64,000 nucleotides of DNA from Phytomonas francai. Lineage: Eukaryota > Euglenozoa > Kinetoplastea > Trypanosomatida > Trypanosomatidae. Each line of letters opens with the position of its first letter. Within the stretch, counting starts at the first letter, position 1. The stretch spans positions 497,257-561,256 of the forward strand of contig MJCC01000010.1 of assembly GCA_001766655.1 (NCBI GenBank). Direction: 5' to 3'. The position numbers and the translations under genes were made by a program. This document shows positions 8,540-19,000 of this stretch, piece after piece. The notes beneath the pieces were generated by a model that did no database searches, was not told the origin of the DNA, and worked only from the letters and a program-made list of their open reading frames with translations.

Positions 8540-11164
8540 ATGGCTGGCATTACTGATATTATTGCGGCCCTTGGCAGCCCCGATCCCAGCGTCCGCATAC
8601 CCGCCGAGCAGGCGGTCAACCAAGCCAAAGAATCCGATCTCTCGGGCTTTATTCTTGCCGTCCTGCAAGAGTTCAAAGATGAGTCGAAACCACCGTTTGT
8701 GCGCAACATGGCTGGTACACTACTCAAGAATGCCGTTGCGCCGTCTTTCCGAGAGGTCGCCGCTAGGAAGCTTTTGGAGCGGAAATGGGCATCGCTCCCC
8801 GCGGACGTACGGCAACGGGTCAAAGAGGAAGTGTTGGTAACTCTAGGCTGCCCTAACCGTGAAGTCCGCAATGTCGCCGCGAACATCGTGGGGAGCCTTT
8901 CTAGAATCGAGCTTCCCACCGGCGAATGGAAAGAGCTGATTGGGATCCTTGTATCGGCGTCAGAGTCCAACTCCACTCAGCACCAGGAAGCTGCGTTAAC
9001 CGCCATCGGCTACGTCTGCGAGGAGGGAAACGACCACGAGGACGTCGAAGAGGCCTTGAAACCGCACAGTAATGGCATCCTTTCTGCCGTTGTTCGTGGT
9101 ATGGAAAGCAGTGATGACAATGTAAGACTATGCGCGACGTGTGCGCTCCGCAATGCGATGGAGTATATCAATGACAACATGGAAAAGCAGGATCAGCGAG
9201 ACTACCTCGTAGGTGCGGTGTGCACAACTGCAAAGAGCAGCTCCAATGTCCGCACACGTGAGGTTGCGATGGAATGCCTAGTGAAGATAGCTGCACTGTA
9301 CTATAGTACTTTGCCTAATTATATCAACCATCTGCACACGATTACCACAGCAGCCATTGAAAGTGATGACGATGCGGTCGCCCTTCAGGCGATGCTTTTC
9401 TGGATTACTATTTGCGAGACGGAAAGAGATATGAAGGAGTCCGCTGATCTCGAAAGTTGCCTTAAGTACTCCACGACTGGCATGGGGTTCTTGGTGAACC
9501 TATGTCTGACGCAGATGGTTAAACAGGATGAGAACGGCGATGGTGAGGATGAGTGGAATTTGGCAGTGGCTGGTGGTAAGCTTTTACAGTGTTTGGCTGA
9601 GGCGGTTGGAAGTCCGATTCACGAGCCTATTATGCAATTTGTGTACGCCAACATCAATAGCCAGGAATGGCGGCAGCGAGAGGCAGCCTTGATGGCTTTC
9701 GGCTGTATTCTCGGCATTGAAGACAACGACGCGCAGGAGGCGATCCAAGACACCGTGGCTCAGGCCGTCCCTGGTCTTCTGGAATACCTTCGCGACTCGA
9801 ACCCCATGGTGGCGGATACCAGTGCGTGGGTCGTGGCGACCGTGTGCGAATTCTTTGTGGACGTCTTCCTGCAGCAACCCCAGCGTCTTCATGAGCTGAT
9901 GAACTTAATAGGACCGATGATTAGCGCCGACAATCCACAGATGGGAAAGCGGGCATGCCACATCGTGCACAACCTCGCCCTCGCCTACGAGAACGAGGAG
10001 AACCAGGCGACAAATGAGCTTACACCTTTCTATGCGGATCTGATTTCCGTGCTGCTGCGCGCGATCGACGGCGGTTTTACGGTGGACCTTCGTAGCAACG
10101 CGCAGGAAACCCTGAACGCGTTGGTGGATGCCGCGGCGACCGACTGCGTGCCCTACCTAGCGCAGTTGGTACCCGAGCTGCATAAGCGCATAGAAACCCA
10201 AACCAACCTTATGCGAACGCAGATTGCGGCTAGTAGTGATCTGCAGGATACGGAGACCGCGCTCGGGTTGCTGTGTGGGGCCTTAGGTGCAGTAGCTCGA
10301 AAAATGGGTACCGACTTCGTTAGCCTCGTCGAGCCCTCCATGCGACTGCTGCTCGACCTTATCGAGCTTCAAATGGACTATGTACAGGATGAGGCGCTTG
10401 TAGCGATCGGTAGCATCGCCTATAGTGGTAAAGCCGAGATGGTGCCGTACTTCCCTCGCATCGTCCCTTATATTATCCGCTGCCTGCAGGCATTTGATGA
10501 ACCGGACAGTGTCTACAGTGTGGTGGCGGCGATTGGGGATCTTTGCTTGGCCTGCGGTAACGCATTCGCGCCCTACGCAGGTCATATTATGGACACTCTT
10601 TACCAAAACGTCCGCGACCCAAATGTCGACCGCGACCTCAAATGCTCCTTTGTCCACTGCTTCGGTGACCTTGTGCTGAACGTGCTAGGGGGTTCAGGCT
10701 TTCTTCCCTACATGACTGACCTGATGCCTGTTTTTGACGAAATGTTCAAAGCAAGCACCATGATCGATATTCGTGGTGACCCTGACAGTGAGGAGTATGT
10801 CATGACGCTCTGGGAAGCCACTGCCTCGGTCTACTCTGCCATCCTCGAAAGTTTCCAGAAGGACGAGGTCAAGAACCTCGTGCCGTATTTGTCAGGCATT
10901 CTAAACTTTGCCATGCACGCGGCGAGGAACTCGGAGTCGTACTCGGAAACACTCATGGCAGTTGTTATGGTCGTGGGGGATATGGCGTCGGTGCTACGTC
11001 AGGCACCCGACCCGCAGCTACGCCAACAGGCAAAACAAGCGCTGCTAACACCTCAAATGAACGAAGTTATAACCAACGCGAGTCGGAACGTCAACCTCTC
11101 TAGTGAGGATGGCAAGCAGCTAAAGTGGATTCAATCACAGCTGAAGTCTTTGCAGTCAGTTTGA
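8540..11164 (+). CDS. Importin subunit beta-1 (karyopherin beta, Kap95/KPNB1 type)
   Basis: Nuclear import receptor that binds importin alpha or cargo directly and releases it on RanGTP binding inside the nucleus. The product is 874 residues, almost the length of animal and yeast importin beta, and is a continuous array of HEAT-like helical pairs. Recognisable stretches include the N-terminal IPAEQAVNQAK, the LLKNAVAPSF segment, the repeated 'REAALMAFGCILG' region near the middle, and the C-terminal 'WIQSQLKSL' helix. The frame extends 12 codons upstream only through a GTG at 8504; the first ATG is at 8540 and its MAGITDIIAAL start matches the family N terminus, so I use that. Third-position GC is high compared with the flanks. 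Identification is confident; no unusual feature was noticed. Confidence 0.93.
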   Translation: MAGITDIIAALGSPDPSVRIPAEQAVNQAKESDLSGFILAVLQEFKDESKPPFVRNMAGTLLKNAVAPSFREVAARKLLERKWASLPADVRQRVKEEVLVTLGCPNREVRNVAANIVGSLSRIELPTGEWKELIGILVSASESNSTQHQEAALTAIGYVCEEGNDHEDVEEALKPHSNGILSAVVRGMESSDDNVRLCATCALRNAMEYINDNMEKQDQRDYLVGAVCTTAKSSSNVRTREVAMECLVKIAALYYSTLPNYINHLHTITTAAIESDDDAVALQAMLFWITICETERDMKESADLESCLKYSTTGMGFLVNLCLTQMVKQDENGDGEDEWNLAVAGGKLLQCLAEAVGSPIHEPIMQFVYANINSQEWRQREAALMAFGCILGIEDNDAQEAIQDTVAQAVPGLLEYLRDSNPMVADTSAWVVATVCEFFVDVFLQQPQRLHELMNLIGPMISADNPQMGKRACHIVHNLALAYENEENQATNELTPFYADLISVLLRAIDGGFTVDLRSNAQETLNALVDAAATDCVPYLAQLVPELHKRIETQTNLMRTQIAASSDLQDTETALGLLCGALGAVARKMGTDFVSLVEPSMRLLLDLIELQMDYVQDEALVAIGSIAYSGKAEMVPYFPRIVPYIIRCLQAFDEPDSVYSVVAAIGDLCLACGNAFAPYAGHIMDTLYQNVRDPNVDRDLKCSFVHCFGDLVLNVLGGSGFLPYMTDLMPVFDEMFKASTMIDIRGDPDSEEYVMTLWEATASVYSAILESFQKDEVKNLVPYLSGILNFAMHAARNSESYSETLMAVVMVVGDMASVLRQAPDPQLRQQAKQALLTPQMNEVITNASRNVNLSSEDGKQLKWIQSQLKSLQSV

Positions 11165-11731
11165 AGCAAGTTTGGTAAGGAATAAGAATGAGTAAAATAA
11201 ACAAGGTGATGAAATAATAATAATACTAATACCAAATAGCGATCGGGTATGATATTGCCATAATTGAGCATAGAGAAAGCAAGCTAAAAAGAGAACATGT
11301 AGCAGCATGAAAAGCACCTCCTTTAAATATAGCTTGTCTCCACGTTTGTGAAAATTAACAAAAGTGCAATATTCATACATTGTTGTAAGTTGACAAATAA
11401 AATATGAGATAAATCAAACTGATAGCTTCTGCCGGGCGTTGGCTCTTGTTATTATCATTGTTTGACTTCAGTATTCAGCTTCTCAGCGCAGTATTTGGGG
11501 TTTTATAGATCTAAGGGAAGAGCTACCAAATGGACAGAAGATGACATTGTGGAACATAATATTAGATCAGAAGGAATATCGAAGCGGCAAAGCGTTTCCG
11601 TTCGATTAGTTCCCCGTGATCATGGGTAGACAATTAAATAATAGCAGGTGTTTTACTCACTCAATGCATTTAAGGTAGGAAGAATTCCATAGGATGTTAC
11701 TTTGCTCACTTTTATTCTTCCTTTATGTTTA

Positions 11732-11749
11732 ATATATATATATATATAT
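11732..11749. repeat. (AT)9 microsatellite
   Basis: Perfect dinucleotide AT repeat of 18 bases in the intergenic spacer. Confidence 0.9.
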
Positions 11750-11790
11750 GTTTAAGCTGGCCTGTCAACTCGAACGGCCGAGAATTTGTG

Positions 11791-11869
11791 TTTATCTTTA
11801 CTTTGTCATTCCATAACTCCTCTCGTTTCACCCCTCTTTTTTGATTCATTTTCGCCTTTACGAAAAAAG
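11791..11869 (+). promoter_or_regulatory. Candidate polypyrimidine tract and spliced-leader acceptor, with an ATG directly after it
   Basis: A T/C-rich stretch of about 70 bases precedes AG at 11868-11869. An ATG follows immediately at 11870 and opens a 10-codon upstream ORF ending at 11902, out of frame with the main gene at 11971. If this AG is used, the mature mRNA would start with an upstream ORF abutting the spliced leader. Prediction only. Confidence 0.45.
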
Positions 11870-11970
11870 ATGGTCCACTTAAGGTGTAAACTTTATTACT
11901 AGCGATATAGGTTGGTATTTAAATAGTCATAATAATAAGTATAACAGAAAACGTCAAATTCGAATAAAAA

Positions 11971-12849
11971 ATGGATAGTATCCCCCCAGAGTACGACAAG
12001 GCAACCAAAGAGCGTATTTACCGTCAGGAGTGGTTAGAATACTTTCACTTTATCGGCTGGGAGGCGGCTCGGACGAACTACCCGGCCGAGTACTACGCCC
12101 TCCACCCCCTGCGTGGGGCGAAGGGCGTGGCGGTGCCGAGCAGCTCCCTGGCGGCTCTGAACCCCGGCGGCGGCCCCATTTTTTTCCCCTCCTCCTCCGT
12201 CGACGCGATGGCCGATCCGGGGCTCGCGATGCAGCCGCTGGAGGGCCCCCTCGCGACGACCTCCACGGAGGAGGCGAAGCTCTTCATCGACGACGGCGAG
12301 GTGAGCCGGTCAAGCGACGAGGACGAGGGCAGCAGCTGGTTTTCCTCCTCCAGCTCCTCCTCGGAGGCCTCGTCGGCGAACCACGGCGACGAGGCCGCGG
12401 AGGCCAAGGCGAAGGAGCGCGACCGCCGGCGGAGGGGCAGGCGGGCCGGGGAGGGTAGCGAGGGCAGGCACCGCCATCGCAAAGGTGGCCGCCACCACCG
12501 CCATCCCCGCGAGCACGGCGAGGACGGCGGGAAAAAAGGGGGCCGCCGGGACGAGGAGCGGGGTAGCTCGCATCGTCACCGCAGGCACCGCTCCCCGAGC
12601 AGGCATAACAGCGAAAAGCATTCAAAGGAAGACCGCAGACGGGATGAGAGCCGGCGAGAGCGCAAGGATTCTCGCCACGAGCCGCGTCAGCATCGAACGC
12701 ACCGCAGCTCCTACGAGGACCACTACGCGATTAAGTCGCGAAGAGAACCAGAAAAAAGGAGCCGTGCGGACGACGAGCACTCGAAAGCCTATGATGATCG
12801 GCGGCAAGACGCCATACGCAGGAAGCGCGATACATCACGCCGAAAGTAG
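11971..12849 (+). CDS. Arg/His/Ser/Glu-rich hypothetical protein (RS-like low-complexity tail)
   Basis: 292 residues, not recognised as a named family. The first 50 residues look folded and carry an aromatic-rich segment (RQEWLEYFHFIGWEA, then YPAEYYALHP). From about residue 95 the protein is low complexity: an acidic/serine patch (DEDEGSSWFSSSSSSS) and then about 150 residues dominated by Arg, His, Lys, Asp, Glu and Ser, with many RR, RH and SR pairs. Such tails are common in RNA-processing and nuclear-speckle proteins, so a nuclear RNA-related role is a reasonable guess but only that. The middle of the gene (12060-12600) is a GC-rich island. The ATG at 11971 follows an A-run and is the first in this frame. 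Stop is followed by AT-rich 3' UTR. Confidence 0.82.
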   Translation: MDSIPPEYDKATKERIYRQEWLEYFHFIGWEAARTNYPAEYYALHPLRGAKGVAVPSSSLAALNPGGGPIFFPSSSVDAMADPGLAMQPLEGPLATTSTEEAKLFIDDGEVSRSSDEDEGSSWFSSSSSSSEASSANHGDEAAEAKAKERDRRRRGRRAGEGSEGRHRHRKGGRHHRHPREHGEDGGKKGGRRDEERGSSHRHRRHRSPSRHNSEKHSKEDRRRDESRRERKDSRHEPRQHRTHRSSYEDHYAIKSRREPEKRSRADDEHSKAYDDRRQDAIRRKRDTSRRK

Positions 12850-13239
12850 CGAGCAGGTGGGTGATGCCGACTTACATATCCAATAGATAAATCAAACACT
12901 AAGGGGTTTATAAAAAGTATAGCGGATTGATAACTTTTCCCTTGGGAAGAAACAATCTTCGTGTGTTTTGACATTTCCACAGAAAACTATTGAACAATAA
13001 GCTAAGAGCTACTGCTATTCTCGTTCGTTTGATGAACTGATAACGGCAACTTTTTCCGGTTCACAATAATAACAGGGGGTTCGTCTTGTTCCTTAGTTTC
13101 ACTCTCATTATTCTGATCAGATCTACTACTAAGCGCACTAGGGTAGCGAACATATTGGAGCACACACACACAAACAATCTACGAGAAAATCAAAATACAA
13201 GAAAGAATAGCATACATAAGGTCGTCGACGTTTGCAGGA
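12850..13239. other. Intergenic region with candidate trans-splice acceptors
   Basis: 390 bases, no gene. Pyrimidine-rich stretches at 13081-13113 precede AG at 13095-13096 and 13119-13120, giving 5' UTRs of roughly 120-145 bases for the kinase gene. A short CA repeat lies near 13160-13172. Confidence 0.6.
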
Positions 13240-14640
13240 ATGAAAAGCAGTAAGACCAAAAACAGTGTTAATTCCCAAATGGCAAGCTCATCCAATATTT
13301 CAGATGTCTCGCATCACAAGGCTGCTGCTAGCAAGGCGTTTTTGGAAAACCACTACCGAGATCTCCTACGCGATGCACGCGGAGGTGGCGTGCGTGAGGT
13401 AGGCCCACGCGAACGGGAGCTCACGGCTAATGACTTTCAACTTCTCAAGTGTGTTGGCCGCGGGGCCTTCGGTGAGGTGTATGTTTGTCGGCGCGTCGGC
13501 AAAGGCAATGAGCTGTACGCCCTGAAACGATTGCGAAAGATGGATATGATACGGAAAAAACAAGTCTTGCACATCAGATCCGAAAAGGACGTGCTGTCGG
13601 AGGCTGCAACCAAAAACCCCTGGGTGGTTTGCTTGTATGCGAGCTTCCAGGACGAGCAGTATTTGTACATGGTGATGGAGTACATGCCAGGGGGGGATAT
13701 GATCTCGTGGCTCTGCGAAAAGGGCATTTTCGACGTCGAGAGCACGCGTTTCTACATCGCTGAGCTCTGTGTAGCCGTGAACAGCGTTCACGAAATGTTT
13801 TTTGTCCACCGTGATATCAAGCCCGATAACATTCTCTTCGGGGCCGATGGCCACATCAAGCTGAGCGACTTTGGTCTGTCGAAGCGGTTCGCGAAGTCTC
13901 GGCAGGACGAGCTGTTCCTCTTGGATTACGCCGACGAGCCCGGCAGCGCTCGCGACCCCGCCAACGCGACGAGCTCGCCGGGCAGTCTGGAGGCCCGGGG
14001 CGATGCGGGTGCGAGGCCCGTGGAGACGGAGCCGTCGAGGCGGACGCTGCGGGAGGGGCCCGGGGCCGCGGAGCCCCGCCCGCCGTGGCGCCTGCGCGGG
14101 ATGTTCCTGTCCATCGTTGGCAGCGCCGGCTACATCGCGCCGGAGATTCTCCTGCGCCAGCCCTACGACGTGAGCTGCGACTGGTGGTCCGTGGGCGTCA
14201 TCGTGTACGAGATGCTCTACGGCATCCCGCCCTTCTACTCGAACGACGCCAACACGACGTGTCACAAGATCGTGCACTGGCGGAAGTACCTCTGTTTCCC
14301 GCCCGACAAGGGCATCCCGAGCGAGGCCGTGGACTTCATCACACGACTCCTCTGCGACCCGAAGGATCGCATGACCTTCGCCGAGATCGCGCGCCACCCC
14401 TTTCTCCAGGGGCTCGATCTGGACCACCTGCGCGAGATGAAGGCGGCGTACACGCCGGTCCTTTCCAACCCGCTCGACACCAGGTACTTCCCGGAGATCG
14501 ACGAAAGCACCTTGAGTCGCCCCGCCATAGAGGACAACAACACGGTGAAGGAGGTCGACCCACGAGGAGTCATGTTTGCAGATTTTAGATTCAACTATTA
14601 CTCCAATCGCCGACGCTTATCTGCGGCAAAGGATCATTAG
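13240..14640 (+). CDS. NDR/LATS-family AGC serine/threonine protein kinase
   Basis: 466 residues. Kinase landmarks are all present: glycine loop GRGAFGEV (73-80), ATP lysine K96, alpha-C glutamate E115, catalytic HRD (190-192), DFG (210-212) and APE (300-302). Three features place it in the NDR family: an N-terminal helical region (about 25-60) where MOB proteins bind in relatives; a roughly 65-residue insert between DFG and APE (about 222-287); and a C-terminal hydrophobic motif (FADFRFNYYSNRR, 446-458) in which S455 aligns with the regulatory Thr of human NDR1. The activation-loop serine S291 is also conserved. Trypanosomes have NDR kinases (PK50, PK53) with roles in growth and cytokinesis; I cannot say which one this matches. 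The insert is GC-rich and Pro/Ala/Glu/Arg-rich, probably disordered. The ATG at 13240 is the first in frame. Confidence 0.92.
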   Translation: MKSSKTKNSVNSQMASSSNISDVSHHKAAASKAFLENHYRDLLRDARGGGVREVGPRERELTANDFQLLKCVGRGAFGEVYVCRRVGKGNELYALKRLRKMDMIRKKQVLHIRSEKDVLSEAATKNPWVVCLYASFQDEQYLYMVMEYMPGGDMISWLCEKGIFDVESTRFYIAELCVAVNSVHEMFFVHRDIKPDNILFGADGHIKLSDFGLSKRFAKSRQDELFLLDYADEPGSARDPANATSSPGSLEARGDAGARPVETEPSRRTLREGPGAAEPRPPWRLRGMFLSIVGSAGYIAPEILLRQPYDVSCDWWSVGVIVYEMLYGIPPFYSNDANTTCHKIVHWRKYLCFPPDKGIPSEAVDFITRLLCDPKDRMTFAEIARHPFLQGLDLDHLREMKAAYTPVLSNPLDTRYFPEIDESTLSRPAIEDNNTVKEVDPRGVMFADFRFNYYSNRRRLSAAKDH

Positions 14641-15211
14641 TGTGCGCCACTCTATTTTCGATGGAAACGGTTGGGAAGCATAAAGGTGTCTAGGCTAGAA
14701 TAAATTAATATTTTTAGAATTGGCTTCAAGATGAATGGTAAGGTCATGTCAATTATGAAGATCTAAGCAAATCTGTTAAGGAGAGTCTAAATGTTAAAAC
14801 ATTTGTGAAGAGGAGGATTGATTAAATACGTCTTGCGCTTCTCGCTTGTAGAATGTATGTGGCCCTCACCCCAAGCAGGACTTCCTTTGTGCTTCAGGAC
14901 AGATAATTTCTGGAAAACAATTAATTGAATCCTCAAGAAGTTACAAGGGCCCTCATATCACACAGACCATCGGGTAGGAATAGCCGGGCTCATTGTTGCT
15001 CATTCGCCTTTAGTAAAGAAGTGGCTTGGCTTCGTGATACATTCTGTCCTCTTTCTTCACACAGGGAAAAAGTAAATTATCCGTTCACATTATTTACCAC
15101 TTCCCGAATGTATCTCTACATTATTTCACTTTGTTGCCTTTCTGTGTAGCTGGTTCACTAGGAATGGTATTTTTTTATGGACCCTCCCCCCCCCCTCCCG
15201 TAAAGAAACGT

Positions 15212-15243
<32 letters not shown>

Positions 15244-16045
15244 CGTAGCATACTCCCGTCTAATTATCTAGATGTGTTGATATAGTGCTGGGATCGCTTA
15301 TTATATTACTTATCAGTTTGTGCATAGTATACCTCTTGCAGGACCTTTAGGTAATCCATTCATTGTGGAACCTCGTGCCTAATGTTTGAGTAAAAGACAA
15401 AGTGCACTTTTCTATACCTATGGTCATCTGAGACATTCAAATCCTGAAAGAATAGAACAACGATAGGCACAGGGAAAACTTAAATTCATGGGGTACAAAC
15501 CAAATTGTGCTCCTTCTTTGTTTTTACCGATATTCATACAGAAAGTACCTCTTGAATTCTTAGACCTTTTGTATTCAACTTTCAGGATTTTTTGTTTCAA
15601 TACACATTACAAAACCGATAAGTGGATTATATTATGCACGTATGTACTGCATAACAATATTTGAATTCTTTTAAATGTGAATTTATGCACTCTTTCAGCT
15701 AATCACGCTCTTTTCTTATTTACTCTTATTATCTTTTAACTTTTACCGTCACTTTATAGTCCTGAGGACGCATTCTTTCGTTGCATTTTGTGTAAGCAAT
15801 TGGGATTATGATATTTAGAAGAATATTCCAGAGTTTCTCATCAATATCAGAGAAAGTAAAAGGGGAAATTCTAAAAAAAGGAGGGAAAACTCTCTTGAAG
15901 GGGAGGAACAGCTGCAACCTTTTCCGCTATTCTTTATTTAAAAAAACGCGATCCGTGTTTGCTTCCCTTACGTTTAAATATTTTCCTCTGTTGTAATCAA
16001 TCAATCACACTGGGCGAAGACAACGGGTGAGCATTTTACGATTCA
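14641..16045. other. Long intergenic region (1.4 kb)
   Basis: The longest spacer in the window. It is AT-rich and holds a C10 tract (15186-15195) and a (TA)14 tract (15212-15239). A 62-codon ATG ORF at 15808-15996 has no supporting feature. Near the 3' end, pyrimidine-rich patches (15955-15969 and 15980-15992) are followed by AG at 16018-16019, a candidate spliced-leader acceptor 27 bases before the next ATG. Confidence 0.65.
15186..15239. repeat. C10 homopolymer followed by (TA)14 microsatellite
   Basis: Ten C at 15186-15195, then a perfect TA repeat at 15212-15239, in intergenic DNA. Confidence 0.9.
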
Positions 16046-19000
16046 ATGCCTATCCACAAAAATGGTTTAGACTCTCCTTCATGTCATTATTACCAAAATG
16101 AAATCTCGCAGAAACCCTTTGATAATGATGAGGTATCTAAGTATGATAATGAGAGATTAAGTGCTCAACACAATGACTACACACATTCTGCAACCTTGGT
16201 CACTCCACGCTCTTCACCATTTTGGATGGACGCTCCCACAGAATTAGGTCTTTACCGTGCAACATATCAGTCAGATACCTCTTTTCCTCGTTGTCGCTAT
16301 CTTTTTAGCCCACGGAAAGACACTGAAACTAGTGCCGAGGCTCCGAAGCACCAGCCAGACGAAACTTTTCTTCCTGATTCAAATCAATCACGAAGCTGTG
16401 CTAGTATTAAAGAGAGCGGTAATGCTTTCTTCACTTCAATAAAAAAATGTCGTGATGAGTTACAGTTTAAAAAGGGTCTAAATTGCAATAAAAAATATGC
16501 CAAATGGGGAGAAATTAACGAAAGTTCTCTAGATCTAACCGCTTCGCAGCTGTACACCCTGAAACATAGCAAAACACTGACATCTGTTTGTGGAAAAGCG
16601 GAGGAATCGGTACTCACTCAGCGATCTGCCCTGCATACTCCCCAGCACTCAAGTGGCAGTTCACCCATCATTCTTTCTCCAGAAAGGCAGTACCCACTCA
16701 AAGAAAATTCCAACCGTGAAGAAGAACATATCCCGCAAGAGACTTTTCGTCAGAAACATACCGTATTCGGGGTCTTTACTCCTGGACGGGTTCTCTCGGT
16801 AAAGTCAAAAGATACGGAACGGAAACGTGAAGGTGACCGGAAGGAGATTCGACCAAGTGTACCATATGCTACATCTTTCGTTCATGAAACCCAACATGGC
16901 CGTAGTAAAAACTCTGATTGCCCTTTCAACCGACTAAGTGTTGATTCCCCATCGGGAAACATAGATACTACACTATCCTCTTCATATTATATATCCCATG
17001 CCGCCGTATCCCCGACTTCACCATCTATAAAGAAATTTATAGACTCTGCTCCTTCGCATTTTTTGGACGGAAAATCAAAATACCTCGGGGAGCTCTCAAG
17101 CATTCGCTCTGACACTATATTAGCCGGTAAAAGTTATGATTTCAGCTGTGATGGGGAACCCGGGGAGAAGACGAGGATTCGAAAAGCGACTGCTATAGGA
17201 AATGAAGCAAGGCTTCAGACGGATGACGGCGAACTTAACCTGCTCCACATCCCTCAAAAAAGTGATTCTCTTGACAAGAGTGTTGAGAATGCACATGATT
17301 CCTCTTCCCTGATCCTACTCACGGATTACCTTTGCAGAAAAGTTCGATCTCTTGAAAATGAGAATGCGGCTCTACGACAGTTTGTACTTCACTCTTCGGA
17401 CCTCTACAGAGAAACCATAACCTCCTTTCCTTCAAGAAAAGATCAACTTGATTGCGAGGATTCGCCACAAATCGCCAAATGCTGCCAGCACAGCACTTCA
17501 CAAAGCCCATGTGTTATACAATCCTCACCTGAACTGGAAAGAGCGAAAGTTGTGGCTCACAGGAAGGGCTCCTCTGCAGAAATCACAGAAAATAACACCT
17601 CCAAGGACCAAAATGGTATTTGTGCTAAAGGCGTTGCTTTATTCCCATCTCTATCCAGGCAGGATGAAGGAGCCTCTGCATGCAAAGAGATCACATCGTG
17701 TGTCTCAAAAATCTCTAGGGACGAGTGCGAAAAGGGGCAATCTACGCGATTCCAGCAGAGATCTCCTGTTTTCCAAGAAGTATCAACTGGTAGGATGACT
17801 TCAGCTCCAACAGATTTGCACTCTCGGCTGTGCATACATAACGAAAATGGGAATGTAGATTCGGATGTGCCCAACCTTAACCCAGGCTACAACTCGGTGT
17901 CCATATCTTGGGAGGACACTAAAAAAAGTGTCCACGCGCTTAATGCCTCCTACGCTGCACAGGATCCTTATAAGAGGCATGTTTCTGCTTCCGACATGAG
18001 CTGGAGGCATGATTTAGAAGGCCAAGGACCCTTTTTAGGAGATGCAGGTGCTGCCGAGGCCTGCGATGATTACGATATTACGCGTGATGGGATTGCAAAG
18101 GACGAAGCAGGGCCTGATTGCAAGGACCATATCACACTGAGCCTACATCACCTATTACCTTGTAGCACTTCCAATGGGGCGCAACCCCACAGCAAGCATA
18201 CGCACAAGGATGTTTCTCGTTTGAATGCCTATTACAACTACTTAAAGGCGACTCATCAGTATCTTTTGGGGTTACATAACACGATCCTCTCTACCAGCAA
18301 AAAGCTACAGCGTATTTCCAGTTCTACACCTCTGCAGAGGAATCTATTCCCCTCGAATAGAGACATTTGTTTTAAAGCAAGCAAGGATTCTCAGGAGTTC
18401 AATAAATTCCCCGCATCAGACATAAAGCCCGAATTTCCAAGGAGTAAAGCTGATGGAATTTCAATACATACATTGAACACAGATGTGAGGAATTCAAGAG
18501 TTAGTCCCCACTACACACCCCAAAATCCTCCTTACTCATTACCTGTACGCAATAAAAGTTGCATTTGTGCGAAATCAAGTAATGACCACTCCGTTTGCGA
18601 CTACGGATTGTCCTCTTCAACTGTGCCGAATATCCTGCGTCGCAGGTTTTCCGGAATTATGCAGCCGGAACTTTCTGCTACAGCAACACGTTTAACTACC
18701 AGAAGGGGGGATAAAGATTCGAGATCATCCACCCACCCTGTGTTTAGATTATGTCCTAATGCACGTGAGGCTCACTGGAAACCGCAAACAGAAGTTTCCC
18801 GTAATTTTCAGGCGTTGCCTACAGAAGGTACAAAAGCAACGCCCATGTTTCTGCATGTTGAGAACAATGAAGCATGCGTGTTTGGAAATAAAAGGGGTAC
18901 CTCTTCTCAGAAAAACTTTGCTTGTTCATCGTGTGTAAAAAATATGCCCGTGGGTGTGAACAATGCTGACACCATGGAATTGGATGGATGTTGTTCCTTC

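Larger units (their letters stand above)
11165..11970. other. Intergenic region downstream of importin beta
   Basis: About 0.8 kb of AT-rich spacer: 3' UTR of importin beta, a short (AT)n tract at 11732-11749, and a long pyrimidine-rich stretch at 11791-11859 serving the next gene. No coding potential supported on either strand. Confidence 0.7.

Noticed and set aside
13366..14427. 353-codon open frame on the minus strand across the kinase gene
   Set aside because: It is fully antisense to a kinase with intact motifs, in GC-rich DNA where stop codons are rare. Its Arg/Ala/Pro/Val-rich translation shows no domain.
15808..15996. 62-codon ATG ORF in the 1.4 kb spacer
   Set aside because: Lys/Phe/Ser-rich translation of AT-rich DNA upstream of the next gene's splice site; no motif. 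A real small gene cannot be fully excluded.
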